A stretch of 64,000 nucleotides of DNA, from NCBI GenBank assembly GCA_035578175.1, contig JAQMRL010000014.1:16750274-16814273 (forward strand), given 5' to 3'. Below, in pieces: positions 20,439-30,477 of this stretch. A program made the position numbers and the translations under genes. The DNA comes from Catonia carolina (taxonomy: Eukaryota > Arthropoda > Insecta > Hemiptera > Achilidae). The notes under the pieces were generated by a model, which worked only from the letters and a program-made list of their open reading frames with translations, did no database searches and was not told where the DNA came from. The stretch's first letter is position 1. Each line of letters starts with the position of its first letter.

Positions 20439-23345
20439 ATGGACACAGAATGTATAGCGTTCAATGATTTGGAGAACAACTTTTTCGTTTCTCATGACAT
20501 GAAAATTAACTTTGTCCATGTCAATATAAGAAGCATTAGGAAAAACTTCAATTTGTTTATTGCCCTTTTTAATAAACTGTTAGAATCCAAATCGATACAA
20601 TTTGTGATAATGAGTGAAATCTGGATAACTAATGCGGAATTAAAACTCTATGAAATTCCTGGTTATTCTTGCTTCGCTAATTGTAATGAGACTTATCGGG
20701 CCGGAGGCTCTCTTATCTATGTAGATAAGAACATTAATGCTACTCAGGTCCCATGCCGTCTCACCTCGGCTGACTGTACACTCTTACAATTTAAAATTAA
20801 TAATTTGCTTTTTTCTATTGCTGGTCTGTATAGACTCCATGGTGTCTCGCTATCAATTTTTTTACAAGAACTCCCGACTTTCCTTGCAAAATTTAAAACA
20901 AACGCACTGTTTTTTGGTGATGTAAATGTGGACATACTCGGAAAGGCAAATAATCCTGATAGGGATCGTTATATTTCAATCATGAACAACAGTGGACTTA
21001 CGTCATTAATCAACATTCCTACTCGCATAACTGATATTTCTAAAACATGTATAGACCATATTTTTGTTCGTTACAGTAATATGAATGCACTGAAAGGTGG
21101 TGTTTTTGATATCGACTTATCTGACCATTGTGCAGTTGGATTAAATCTTTCTATCCCTAATAAAAAGTCATTTATTCCTAATCATGTCTATGATAACAAA
21201 AAATACATTGATATAAATAAATTAAAATCACACCTCCAATTAATAAACTGGAACGGAATTTTTAACAAAAATGATGTTGATTTCAGCTTCAATCAATTTC
21301 ATTATTTACTATCAAGTTGTTTCTTAGAAAATACTTCTGAAATTAAAATAAGTAATCAGTTATTTAGAGCAAAACAAATTAGCCCTTGGATGAATGATAA
21401 CTTATTAAAACGAATTAGGATAAGAAACAAGTTGTACAATCAATTAAAATGTAGGCCTTACGATATTTGCTTTAGAAATAACTATGTTAACTTTAAAAAT
21501 AAACTAGCTTCAGATATAGAATTAAGAAAAAATCAATACTATGCAAATAAATTCCAACAATGTGGAAATAGACCAGCTGATAATTGGCGAGTCATTAATT
21601 CATTGCTGGGAAGGAAAAATAAATTAATTGAAAAATTAGTAGTTGATGGTCGAGAAATAAATAACGAAAGGGAGATAGCAAACACTTTTAATAATTTCTT
21701 TTTGAATAGTGTTAATGTGTGCGCAATTTCTAAAAATTTGAGTGATTCACTTTATTTAAAATCACAGCCTAGTTCTTTATTTCTCAATTTTGTTCACAAA
21801 TGTGAAGTGGAAAGTGTAGTTTTAGGTATGCAAAATAAAAAATCATCTGGTTTTGATGGTTTTAATGTCTCTTTCATAAAGCAGATTATTCACCTAGTTT
21901 CTTGTCCACTTGCTCAACTGATTAATATTAGTTTTGTTACTGGGAAATTTCCTGAGTTGTTAAAAAAATCTGTTATTGTGCCAATTTTTAAAAGGGGCAA
22001 CCCAGATGCGGTCGAGCAATATAGGCCAGTTTCATTACTTTCAATATTTTCCAAAATATTTGAGAAGGTTATGAGGACCAGACTATTAAACTTTTTAAAT
22101 GTTACCGACTTTTTTTCCCCCAACCAGTTTGGCTTCAAAAAAGGAAAAAGTACTGAAGATGCGATTGAAGTCGTCTTACGCGATGTATTTGAAAACTTAA
22201 ATTGTAGTAAAAAAGTGTCAGGGCTATTTGTTGATTTCAAAAAAGCGTTTAATTTGGTGAATCACAATCTACTACTTATCAAACTAGAAGCTGCAGGAGT
22301 TAGAGGCCCAGCTTTGAATTGGTTCAGAACTTTCCTTGAAAACCGGACGCAACAAGTCCGTGTGAAAAATTGTTTAAGTGATGAGAGGGTGGCAGGAGTT
22401 GGCGTCCCTCAGGGATCTGTCATTTCAGCAGATCTTTTCTCGTTATTTATTAACGATTTATTATTTGAATCCTTCCATGGTAGAATTACAGCTTTTGCTG
22501 ATGATATTGCATTTATCTACGCAAGCGATGAATGGTCGCAAATTTATGACTTTATATCACATGATTTAGTATTGCTAAGAAAATGGTGTGAGAGAAATGC
22601 AATGGTAGTAAATGCATCAAAAACAAAAATAATTAGTTTTGACTTAGTCGGTGTCAATTTCAATCGTGACATTAAATATCACGTTTGTTCCGATCCTGTT
22701 GGATGCAGCTGCGAAGTAATTGAACAGGTAAAAGAAATAAAATATTTAGGATTGATTCTTGATGATAAGGTCTCCTTTAGAAATCATGTAAATCAGCTAC
22801 ATTCTGATATCAGTAAATCAATTCGGGCATTTTATTTCTTAAGAAACCTATGTGGCTTAAATTTAATGAGATCTTTATACTTTTCTTTGGTTCAATCGCG
22901 TCTTCAGTATGCTATTGAATTTTGGGGGGGTACTCATGATAAACTAATAAATAAATTGTTTGTAACTCAAAAATATTTCATTAAAATATTATTATTTAAA
23001 CGTCAGAGAGACAGTACTGTTAATGATTTTAAAAATTTACGTATCTTGCCCATTAAAAACTTATTTATTTTTAAAGTTTTAAAACTATTTTATAAAAAAA
23101 GTGGCAACAGAGGTACTGAAAACTTATATCACAGAACTAGAGGTTCAAGCCAACAACTTTTTGTAAGACCGAAAGTTAATAAATCCTTTTTTGCTAAAAC
23201 TTTTGTTTTTTTGGGTCCCAAGTGTTTTAATCTGTTGCCTATTGAAATTAAAAATAGCTTAAATGTGTTAATATTTTCAAGAAAGGTTAAAGATTGGCTC
23301 AATGAGATAACTGATGTTGATTCACTTGTAAGAATTGTTGGTTAG
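20439..23345 (+). CDS. LINE ORF2: AP endonuclease and reverse transcriptase
   Basis: 968 residues. The endonuclease (about 20-235) has Asn29 in HVNIRS, Glu60 in MSEIWI, FFGDVNVDI with Asp161 and Asn163, and LSDHC with Asp229-His230, covering all main AP-endonuclease landmarks. The RT domain (about 470-760) has YRPVSLLSIFSKIFEKV, FVDFKKAF with Asp599, GVPQGSVIS (655 on) and AFADD with Asp688-Asp689. A C-terminal region of about 200 residues follows. It nicks target DNA and primes reverse transcription there. Motif A reads KKAFNLVNH where many relatives have an Asp before the His. No frameshift or internal stop was found. Confidence 0.94.
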   Translation: MDTECIAFNDLENNFFVSHDMKINFVHVNIRSIRKNFNLFIALFNKLLESKSIQFVIMSEIWITNAELKLYEIPGYSCFANCNETYRAGGSLIYVDKNINATQVPCRLTSADCTLLQFKINNLLFSIAGLYRLHGVSLSIFLQELPTFLAKFKTNALFFGDVNVDILGKANNPDRDRYISIMNNSGLTSLINIPTRITDISKTCIDHIFVRYSNMNALKGGVFDIDLSDHCAVGLNLSIPNKKSFIPNHVYDNKKYIDINKLKSHLQLINWNGIFNKNDVDFSFNQFHYLLSSCFLENTSEIKISNQLFRAKQISPWMNDNLLKRIRIRNKLYNQLKCRPYDICFRNNYVNFKNKLASDIELRKNQYYANKFQQCGNRPADNWRVINSLLGRKNKLIEKLVVDGREINNEREIANTFNNFFLNSVNVCAISKNLSDSLYLKSQPSSLFLNFVHKCEVESVVLGMQNKKSSGFDGFNVSFIKQIIHLVSCPLAQLINISFVTGKFPELLKKSVIVPIFKRGNPDAVEQYRPVSLLSIFSKIFEKVMRTRLLNFLNVTDFFSPNQFGFKKGKSTEDAIEVVLRDVFENLNCSKKVSGLFVDFKKAFNLVNHNLLLIKLEAAGVRGPALNWFRTFLENRTQQVRVKNCLSDERVAGVGVPQGSVISADLFSLFINDLLFESFHGRITAFADDIAFIYASDEWSQIYDFISHDLVLLRKWCERNAMVVNASKTKIISFDLVGVNFNRDIKYHVCSDPVGCSCEVIEQVKEIKYLGLILDDKVSFRNHVNQLHSDISKSIRAFYFLRNLCGLNLMRSLYFSLVQSRLQYAIEFWGGTHDKLINKLFVTQKYFIKILLFKRQRDSTVNDFKNLRILPIKNLFIFKVLKLFYKKSGNRGTENLYHRTRGSSQQLFVRPKVNKSFFAKTFVFLGPKCFNLLPIEIKNSLNVLIFSRKVKDWLNEITDVDSLVRIVG

Positions 23346-23655
23346 TGTTGGTATTTTACCGTTGCTGACTTGCAGTGCTTGCTATTCAGTCTTTGTAGGA
23401 ATTTACTGATCTTGGTAAACAATATAACAATAATAACTGATTTTAGTGTTAGTCATGTACAGGTGAATATCTGCTCTGAAGATTGACGGCTGGGTTAATA
23501 TTGTTGTTAAAAAATATAGTTAACATGCGCTGTAGCTGCCGCTAAAATTTGAATTGTCATTTGTAGTGGATGACGACATTTGATGTGTAATTTATTTCTA
23601 TAATTCATTTGTAAACTTGTTTTTATGTATTTTGTGTTTTTTTTTATATATATAT

Positions 23656-23682
23656 AACCACCGTTTACTTGAGTTGGTGGTT
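23656..23682 (+). other. 3' UTR stem-loop of the LINE
   Basis: AACCACC and GGTGGTT form a perfect 7-bp stem around a 13-nt loop about 70 bp before the element's 3' end. Such hairpins can be the RT recognition element in stringent LINEs. The role here is inferred. Confidence 0.6.
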
Positions 23683-23908
23683 ATTTATTCCTAGTAGATA
23701 AGATATAATTTTGTATTTGTATAAAGTGGAATAAATAAATATTATTATTATTTGCCATATTTTGCTCATTGAAATCGGTTTTTTAAATGGGAATTTTCTG
23801 TAACGTGAACACATATTTTTTATAAAACTAGTTCAAGAAATGTGTTGATCTGAACTTACAGTACTATGAATTTGGTGATTGTACAGAAAATAAAAGTTAC
23901 TTAGACTG

Positions 23909-24072
23909 CCTCTGTGGCGTACTGACTAGCGTACCAGCCAACAAAGCAAAAGATCTCAGATTCGATTCCCAATCTGAGTCAGGAAATTTTAACACATTAA
24001 AACCCACCGTTACAGTACCAAAACTGACTCCCTAATAACCAAGCTAACGATGCAACTTTAAACTAAAAAAAA
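23909..24072 (+). repeat. tRNA-derived SINE, second family
   Basis: Starts CTGCCTCTGTGGCGTACTGA, has the B-box-like AGATTCGATTCCCAATC, and continues with a body (TTAAAACCCACCGTTACAG) matching the copy at 13599-13774. It ends in an A-rich tail. Confidence 0.75.
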
Positions 24073-24172
24073 GTTCCTGAAAATAAAACCACTACAACTT
24101 TTGTTCTCTTACTTTGTATTTTGGCAGTTAGTAAATTTACATATACCGTTCACCAAAATTGGTAATTTTTAC

Positions 24173-24212
24173 ATTGGAAAGAGAAAGTCATAAATGAGTG
24201 TTTCACACCAGA
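24173..24212 (+). mobile_element. Solo 3' end of the HINE-like family
   Basis: Only the 3' terminal module is present: a mutated inverse 13-mer (GGAAAGAGAAAGT), hairpin region, and CACACCAGA. No family sequence lies upstream. Similar solo ends are at 45133-45177, 61739-61772 and 63252-63294. Confidence 0.6.
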
Positions 24213-24536
24213 TTTCTTTCCACTTCACAAATTCAGTTATTCTCAGATCATATTTCTCCCTTTACACCGGTGATTTATTACAGATGCCAACAAAATTCCT
24301 GTTATCAGTAAAATTAGTTTCATTTATAGAATTGTTGGTTATTTATGCTTATAAGTGCAATTTTCTGTTGAAGCTCAGGGAGCTTGGGTTAGAATAACGC
24401 AGCAAGTGTCAGAATAAAAGAGTAGGTACCGATTATTCTTATTCAATGATGAATGTAATTTAAATTATGTCGAAAGAAACAAGACGGCACGATTTAACAC
24501 AAAGAAAAATAAAGGACTGGATTGAAAATTACTTAC

Positions 24537-24631
24537 CATCTTGATAAACTGTTTTAATCACAGCTGGATACTTTTTTGTATAATTCCAAGTTGCTAAAAC
24601 ATGTTCACCCATCTTGAACCGATGAGGAGAT
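24537..24631 (-). CDS. PHF20/MBD-R2-like exon: first half of second Tudor domain
   Basis: A 95-nt exon on the minus strand with acceptor gatttttcag and donor CAAGATG|gtaagt. It takes two bases from the upstream exon and leaves one for the next. It encodes SPHRFKMGEHVLATWNYTK followed by KYPAVIKTVYQD. FKxGEhVLAtW...yYPA is the characteristic start of the PHF20 second Tudor domain, with the cage Trp present. In PHF20 this domain binds dimethyl-lysine on histones and p53. Confidence 0.94.
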
Positions 24632-24639
24632 CTGAAAAA

Positions 24640-25681
24640 TCAGGAACACAAAAATTTATTACATTATACTTCGTAAATTTTACTTAACCCTTACGAAACG
24701 GACTATTTCTCATAAAACAGAAGAATTGCAAAAATCAAAACACGCTCTCAAAACAACTGTTTTATCTAACATCATTGCTGACAAAAAATTCTGAAAAAAT
24801 TAGTTTATTCATATAATATGTACACACCTTTTGAATATAATTTCAAGAAAATCACGTCATAATTCTTTGCGTTTAGGCGAGCGAAATTTTCATCCGCAAA
24901 AATGTTTGTTTACTTTAGATTTTTTACCATAATGGGCTTAAATTTCAGTTTAGCAAAAATATTTAGGAAACATGTTTTGTAGACAAGAGTTTACTGAATA
25001 AATGTTATTTTTTATTTAAATTTCCATAAATATTTGACGAAGTTAAAAAATGTTCAACATGAGTCCATTTTCCCATCACAGGGAAGCATGAAGGGATAGT
25101 ATTTTACATTCTTTACGGTGACGTCACAGAGCCACTATTATATTTAGGTTACTGCTGTAAAGCAATGTTGAAAATTCTTTGCCCTACAACCACATGTTTT
25201 GAAAAATTCTGTAGGTGCGGTAAGAAGGAAGCCATTACACGTCCTTTGCAACCCTGCAAAGTGTCGAATTTTTTGCCTCTGTGATGGTAAACCCCCTCCT
25301 GAACAGTACTATGTCTTCCCCCTTCAAGGGCAAATTCCATAATAGAAATGTCATAGCTTCAACACAAACTAAAGAACATGCATGTATATTGACTTACACA
25401 AGAGCTGGACAGACTTCCATTCATAACAAACAATTCCCAAACCATCAATGCCACCTACACACTATAAAGAGAATAAAAATTTTCCCTTTTATGATATTCT
25501 ATTTCTGTAAACACAATTAGATGCGTTAAAGAATTCCCTACTAGAAAAGAAAAATATTTACAGGTTTCCGACTTATACTTAACTAGCTGTAGCACGTTTT
25601 GTTGCCTCCCTCACCATCAAATTGTGTATGGCCTAAAATTAGATCAACAGTTTGAACTGGGTTAATCTTAAATTAATAAAA
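24640..25681. other. Intron, no gene seen
   Basis: AT-rich intron of the PHF20-like gene. I found no ORF with protein features and no repeat match elsewhere in the window. Confidence 0.4.
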
Positions 25682-25990
25682 GAGGGTTATTCAGAAAGTA
25701 GGTTCAATTTCTTGTATAACATAAACCATCTTAGATTTTTTTAAAAAAACATTTTTTATTTAATTCCTTATGTTTCTTTTTTTTATGTAGTACCCATATT
25801 TGTTTAACAAATTGTCATAACCTTCTACAAGTTGTTGTATGTTTAAGTCATAGACATCTGCCGCCAGTAAGGATAACCAGTCTTTCACCTCATCATCAGT
25901 GGTGAAGCACTTGCCACTAAGAAACTCCTTTCCTTAGCGGAACACGTGAAAATCACTCGGCGCCAAGTCTGAACTGTACAATGGATAGAT
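25682..25990 (-). pseudogene. Truncated mariner-family 3' end
   Basis: The left end reads AGAGGGTTATTCAGAAAGTA, a mariner-like terminus. The minus strand then encodes a transposase C-terminus: SSDLAPSDFHVF, then LSGKCFTTDDEVKDWL and LVEGYDNLLNKYG, with one stop. The other terminus is absent, so it is a 3' relic of yet another mariner lineage. Confidence 0.7.
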
Positions 25991-26005
25991 TTCCAATATA
26001 TTTTG

Positions 26006-26335
26006 AACAATAAAATATTTTACCGCTGAAGGATTCAACCCACCAACCTTTACATCTTCAGATCAGAGCGTTACCATTACTCCAAACATAACAATGCGAA
26101 AAGTTTTATAAAATTTACGATACTTAAATGAAAAACGGTTACAAATATATGTATTTCTGTATTTAAGCTAAAATAAAGCTTAAAATGTAACAAAATTGAT
26201 ATTTTTTAAACGGTCTAAACATTTTCTAATGATTCCTGACTGTTGCAAGTCTTCATTTATTCATGGGAAGAAAATATTAACAAACTAATGAAAACCAATG
26301 CCTTTTCTCTATGGTTCAAATGCTGTGTGACAACT
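26006..26335 (-). repeat. Second copy of the 320-bp tRNA-like repeat
   Basis: Matches 4181-4500 across its length, with small indels (for example an extra ATATGTATTTCTGT block near 26150). Confidence 0.6.
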
Positions 26336-26377
26336 GGTATATTATGATTGGTATACACATTGTTCTATAAAATAATG

Positions 26378-26456
26378 CCAAGCCCGAGTGGGATTCGAAC
26401 CCAAGACCGCGTGATGAGAGGCGAGCACGTTACCAACATCGCCAACGCGGCCGGCT
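26378..26456 (-). repeat. SINE head fragment (family of 2850-3064)
   Basis: The minus strand reads GCCGGCCGCGTTGGCG and then GGTTCGAATCCCACTCGGGC, the tRNA-like head. The body and tail are missing. Confidence 0.75.
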
Positions 26457-26643
26457 ACATTTGTCCTGCAACCAGAACCGCATACAGTGCTGTACCAGAA
26501 TTTTAGCAAATTTAACACTGGGAAGATCGGATGGTAAGAACCACCATAATGTTTTCACACATTTGGTATATACATTCATGATAACCAATTTTCAAAAAAT
26601 TAATGAGGAAATTAATAACTGATACAAACAGAACTTTACTTAC

Positions 26644-26775
26644 GGTGCAAGTCTCACTTTCCGAATCCTTTGACTATCCCATTTAAGCCACTCATCAAAT
26701 CGTTGAGACCACCTTTCATAATGAATAAATATCTCTCTATCCTCATAATCAACTTCCACTATTTTCGCTAAATAC
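26644..26775 (-). CDS. PHF20/MBD-R2-like exon: first Tudor domain core
   Basis: A 132-nt exon on the minus strand with acceptor gttaatttcag and donor TTGCACC|gtaagt. It encodes YLAKIVEVDYEDREIFIHYE followed by RWSQRFDEWLKWDSQRIRKV. The signature hfeRWsxRyDEWxxWDSxRiR is diagnostic of the first Tudor domain of PHF20, PHF20L1 and fly MBD-R2. Two bases come from the upstream exon (completing Trp) and the final CC is completed to Pro by the next exon. Confidence 0.96.
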
Positions 26776-26807
26776 CTGAAATTAACAATCAAACAATAAT
26801 ACAACAC

Positions 26808-27030
26808 ATTTTATTCAATATTATATCACCGTCATTCCCTTTGATTAGGTACTAACCTGCCGGCTATCAAAGCTTCTGACTTAGCGACAGAGGGAACCAC
26901 CAATAGTTCCAAACGGGGGCAGTAGGCCTTTGGTGGCACTGCAGAGGGCTTGCAACCGCCTTCACCGCTGCACTCTGGAAACTATATAAAGAACGCTCCA
27001 CTGAGCCCGAAGTAATTCGATTCCAATCCA
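26808..27030. repeat. Direct repeat unit 1, LTR- or promoter-like
   Basis: From ATTTTATTCAATATTATATC through TATATAAAGAACGCTCC this segment recurs at 27897-28090. With the inserted Tigger element removed, the two copies are only about 370 bp apart. It holds a TATA-like TATATAAAG followed by GC-rich sequence. Solo LTR tandem or local duplication are both possible. Confidence 0.6.
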
Positions 27031-27152
27031 CTCAACAGCAGCCGAGACATCTACTATCGGCACACGGGTCGGACTCCAACGAAGAGCCCGCAAGAGAAAA
27101 GATGATACTTCCGCTTGCCAACCTGAGACTGTAAGCCATTGCCCATAATGTA

Positions 27153-27867
27153 CAGTAATCCCTTGGTATCCGCCAATTTCAGTTATCCGCGGACTTTGTC
27201 CATGGGCCTAAAACCTTAAAATACGTAGTTTTTTCACCTTTTGTACACCGTACTAGGTGAGGAAGTCATACAATTCTAAAAACACGTGTTTGAATATATT
27301 TTTTGGAGTCCGTATCATGTTGAGTCACACACTAGTATGGCGACGGCCGCCATGAGCGAAGCTAGATTTCCGCGTACTGTACGTAACGAGCACGTCACCG
27401 GGTACTGGGCCCCGCCAGTGCAACCCCATCCCCACCACCATACGTACGCCCAAGCACCATACTGTAATTTCTCCGTACGTTTTCCTCCATGTGTCAGTCT
27501 AACTTCTTCATACGTACGTACAGTTCTTTGCTTGTTTGACGATCCTGAAACGAAGCCAAGCATTTATTTCTTCACAAACCATCAACGAGATCCTCAGCAT
27601 GACAACGCAGTTCGCTGACCACGTTTTGGAGACGGAACCCGTTATGGAAAGGGCCCTTTAATTCAAAAGAGGACTCAGGAGCTGATGATACCATACGAAG
27701 AAGTCCACAAGGAGTTTGAAAAGAAGAAGAAGCAAACAGCCATAACTATTTTTGTTCATGGGAACCTAACCCCCATCTTTTTGTTCATATAAGGTATCAT
27801 TATCCGCGGTTTTACGAACCGTGGCAACTCTTCCGGAACGTAACCTTCTAATAATGAGGGACTAGTG
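27153..27867. mobile_element. Tigger/pogo-type remnant (715 bp)
   Basis: Ends CAGTAATCCCTTGG and TGAGGGACTAGTG are flanked by TA (27151-27152 and 27868-27869), typical of Tigger/pogo. The interior retains a GC-richer block with no full frame and, near 27690-27770 on the plus strand, PYEEVHKEFEKKKKQTAIT, which resembles the C-terminus of Tigger transposases. It is internally deleted and non-autonomous, and it interrupts the direct repeat pair. Confidence 0.75.
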
Positions 27868-27896
27868 TACGCTCCAAAGCACTTTTGATTAGACAT

Positions 27897-28090
27897 TTCA
27901 TTCAATATTATAGCACCGTCATCCGCTTTGATTAGGTATTGTGCTGTCGACTATCAAAGCTTTCGACTTAGCGACAGAGGGAACCACCAATAGTTCCGAA
28001 AGGGGCGTAGGCCTTTGGCGGCACTGCAGATGACTTGTAACCGCCCCCACCTCTGCACCCTGGGGACTATTATAAAGAACGCTCCCCTGC
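27897..28090. repeat. Direct repeat unit 2, LTR- or promoter-like
   Basis: Second copy of 26808-27030, with shared blocks GACTTAGCGACAGAGGGAAC and TATAAAGAACGCTCC. It is about 80-85 percent similar by eye. Confidence 0.6.
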
Positions 28091-28309
28091 GGCGGAATTT
28101 TAAAACGGTACTTACTTAAAAAAAATCCCTTGTACAACATGAAAAAAGGATATACAATACATTTTACCCAAATATAAGGTGAGGATTTTTACCAGAGATT
28201 TCTTCTTAAAAATTACAGGTTGCCTTATATTCGAATTTTTACATAAGCCATAACGAAGATGTAAAAATTAAAGATTTAAAAATGTTGTATAGGCCTATAC
28301 CGGGTGATT

Positions 28310-29278
28310 CAAAACTATACGGCAATCTCTTGGGATTTCATTCTACAGCTAAAAATAAGAAAAAAAGTTCATATAAACATATGCCTGAAAACGCTTAGTT
28401 AGTGAGTTACGGCTAGCGAAAAATTTCACGTAGAACTCTGTAACCTCGGTGAAGTAAGGCCGTATAAAAATGTTAAAGGTAGTTACAAAGATACAAATAC
28501 GATTGTTTCTTATGTTTTTTAATCTGAAAAATTGAATAAAATTGGTTCCAGAGCTGTAAATGCAATACTTTCAGAGATATCTTACATAAAACACACGAAT
28601 TAGTGCAAAGAAATAAAACAGTTTTGTGTTTAACGTAAGATTACTTCCATAAATGGTAAATAAAGGTGTATTTTTTCTTAAATAAATTTGTAGAAAATTT
28701 AATTCTGAAAATATTCATATGAATTACTCAGGAAAAAATTAATAATAGATACTGAAATTTTGCTTTATTTAAAACCAAAACAGACGCACATAAAATGTAC
28801 ATTCTTACCTGCATAAAATGGGAGTGACAGCTGATACTCCCAACCTAAATATTAGTTAATATTTTATGCAGTTAAGAATGTGCATATTATGTGCGTCATA
28901 AAACGCACATTCTTACCTGCATAAAATGGGAGTAACAGCTGATAATGATCAGCTGTTACTCCCATTTTATGCAGGTTATATTAGTTAATATTTTATGCAG
29001 TTAAGAATGTGCGTTTTATGTACCTCTGTTTTGGTTTTAAATAAAGCGAAATTTCAATATCTATTATTCATTTTTTTCCTGAGAAATTCACATGAATCTT
29101 TTTAGAATTAAATTTTCTAAATTTATTTAAGAAAAAATACACCTTTATTTACCATTTATGGAAGTAATCTTACGTTTAGAAACGGTAATCTAGATTAGAA
29201 ACAATCGTATTTGTATCTTTGTAACAACTAAATGCATAACGAACAACAATACAGCCCTGCGTCACCCGAAATATAATA
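28310..29278. repeat. Foldback element with nested hairpins
   Basis: A long imperfect inverted repeat: about 28495-28940 mirrors about 28948-29235, with an additional roughly 100 bp only in the left arm. The centre is a perfect 28-bp palindrome pair (28916-28943 and 28948-28975) around loop AATG. The left arm carries a duplicated inner block (CATTCTTACCTGCATAAAAT twice). Outer ends CGGGTGA (28311) and TCACCCG (29272-29278) are inverse and may be the true termini. No ORF. It resembles foldback or MITE-class DNA elements. Confidence 0.75.
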
Positions 29279-29286
29279 CGAAAAAA

Positions 29287-30075
29287 TCTGGTGTGAAACA
29301 CTCACACAACTTTCTCTTGCCAGTGCAAATAATTAACAATAAACCTAACATTAGTAATAAAACATAAGAAATAAACAAAAAACTAACCTCAATAAACAAA
29401 ACCTAATTTTAATCATGAGTGAAAGACCCAAAATGAAAATCAACCTCAGTTTGGGTTAGAAATACGGAAAATCACTCTTTCTCTCTAAACTAGGCTCTGT
29501 AGAGAAAAATGCTCTAACTAAAAGTTGTAGATCTTTTAATTTTCTATAAATATGATTATAAACACTTTTGTCGTAAAATGCATACTAAGGCCGAAATGTT
29601 AAAAAAATCGATTTTTCTCACGTTTTCGTGAGAAAAAAACAGAAAATCGCAAATTACCGCTAAACTAAGCGTTATACAAAAAAATGTTGGAAATAAAAGT
29701 TGTAGAATTTTAAATTCTCTATAACTTTTATTATATAAATGTTTGCTCTAAATTGCATATTAAAGCCGTAATCTTAAAAAAACTTTGTTTTTACGTGAAA
29801 ACAGCCTCACCCAGAATTTCAGCAAACATGACGCCTACCCTATCTTGTAGAGAATAAAAAATTGAGTAAATGAGGCCATTTTAAAAAAAATCGTAGGACC
29901 AGTTTTTGAGAAAATCGCAAAAAAGTGAAAAATTACAAGAATAAACTACTACATCTGGTTGACCGATTTTGATGAAAATGTTCATGTCGGGTCCGGTAGT
30001 AGTATGTAACTTAAGTTTCAAGTTTCAAGTTCGTACGATGTTCCGTTCTTGAGATATTTTGTACACACGCACGCA

Positions 30076-30120
<45 letters not shown>

Positions 30121-30263
30121 GGACACACAGACCAATCGCTAAAAACATGTTTTTTGGGTTCAGGGGGTCTGAAAACGTATAGATCCGGTGAAAACTCGAT
30201 TTCGAAAAATCGACATGAAAACAATACTTTCCTTCCTATATATTCATATAGGCTAGAGAAAGT
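29287..30263 (-). mobile_element. HINE-like element, near-complete
   Basis: About 977 bp with both diagnostic ends, separated by only 8 bp from the foldback element. The internal microsatellite (30066-30120) is ACGC repeats then (CA)n. The 13-mer at its 5' end is mutated to GGCTAGAGAAAGT on the plus strand. Confidence 0.82.
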
Positions 30264-30474
30264 AAAAATTGGAAAAGTTGATAGCTTCAAATACCTTGGG
30301 GAGATATACAACCTAAGACCAGCGAACAACAACAAACGAGGAAAGATAGCAGGTGCATTCTGAGGAACTCGCCACTTGTATAAGAAGACAAGCCTTCTTC
30401 GCCTTTCAAGACAAGCCAAGATTAGATATTACAATACTGTGATAAACCTGTACATCTGTACGCAAGTGCATGCC
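30264..30474 (+). pseudogene. LINE RT C-terminal fragment, left part
   Basis: Encodes KVDSFKYLGEIYNLRPANNN then KRGKIAGAF, a stop, and LSRQAKIRYYNTVINLY. These are the YLG motif and following region after the RT domain of arthropod LINEs. It is interrupted by the Harbinger element and continues at 31198. Confidence 0.7.
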
Positions 30475-30477
30475 TTA

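Larger units (their letters stand above)
18927..23757 (+). mobile_element. Apparently full-length CR1/Jockey-superfamily LINE
   Basis: About 4.8 kb: a 5' leader of roughly 140 bp, ORF1 (19067-19990), a 448-bp inter-ORF spacer, ORF2 (20439-23345), and a roughly 410-bp 3' UTR. The 3' UTR ends in AATAAATAAATATTATTATT. Both ORFs are open, so it may be competent. It lies inside an intron of the PHF20-like gene, antisense to it. The exact 5' end is an estimate from where HINE-like homology stops. Confidence 0.88.

Noticed and set aside
27286..27618. 110-codon ORF MFEYIFWSPYHVESHTSMAT
   Set aside because: It lies inside the Tigger remnant in a GC-rich segment with no transposase motif in this frame.
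30018..30419. Recurrent translated ORF ([19 protein letters not shown]) in many HINE-like copies
   Set aside because: The frame recurs because the DNA repeat is conserved. Copies differ by indels, start codons vary, and the frame runs into the GT microsatellite, so it is not evidence of a selected protein.
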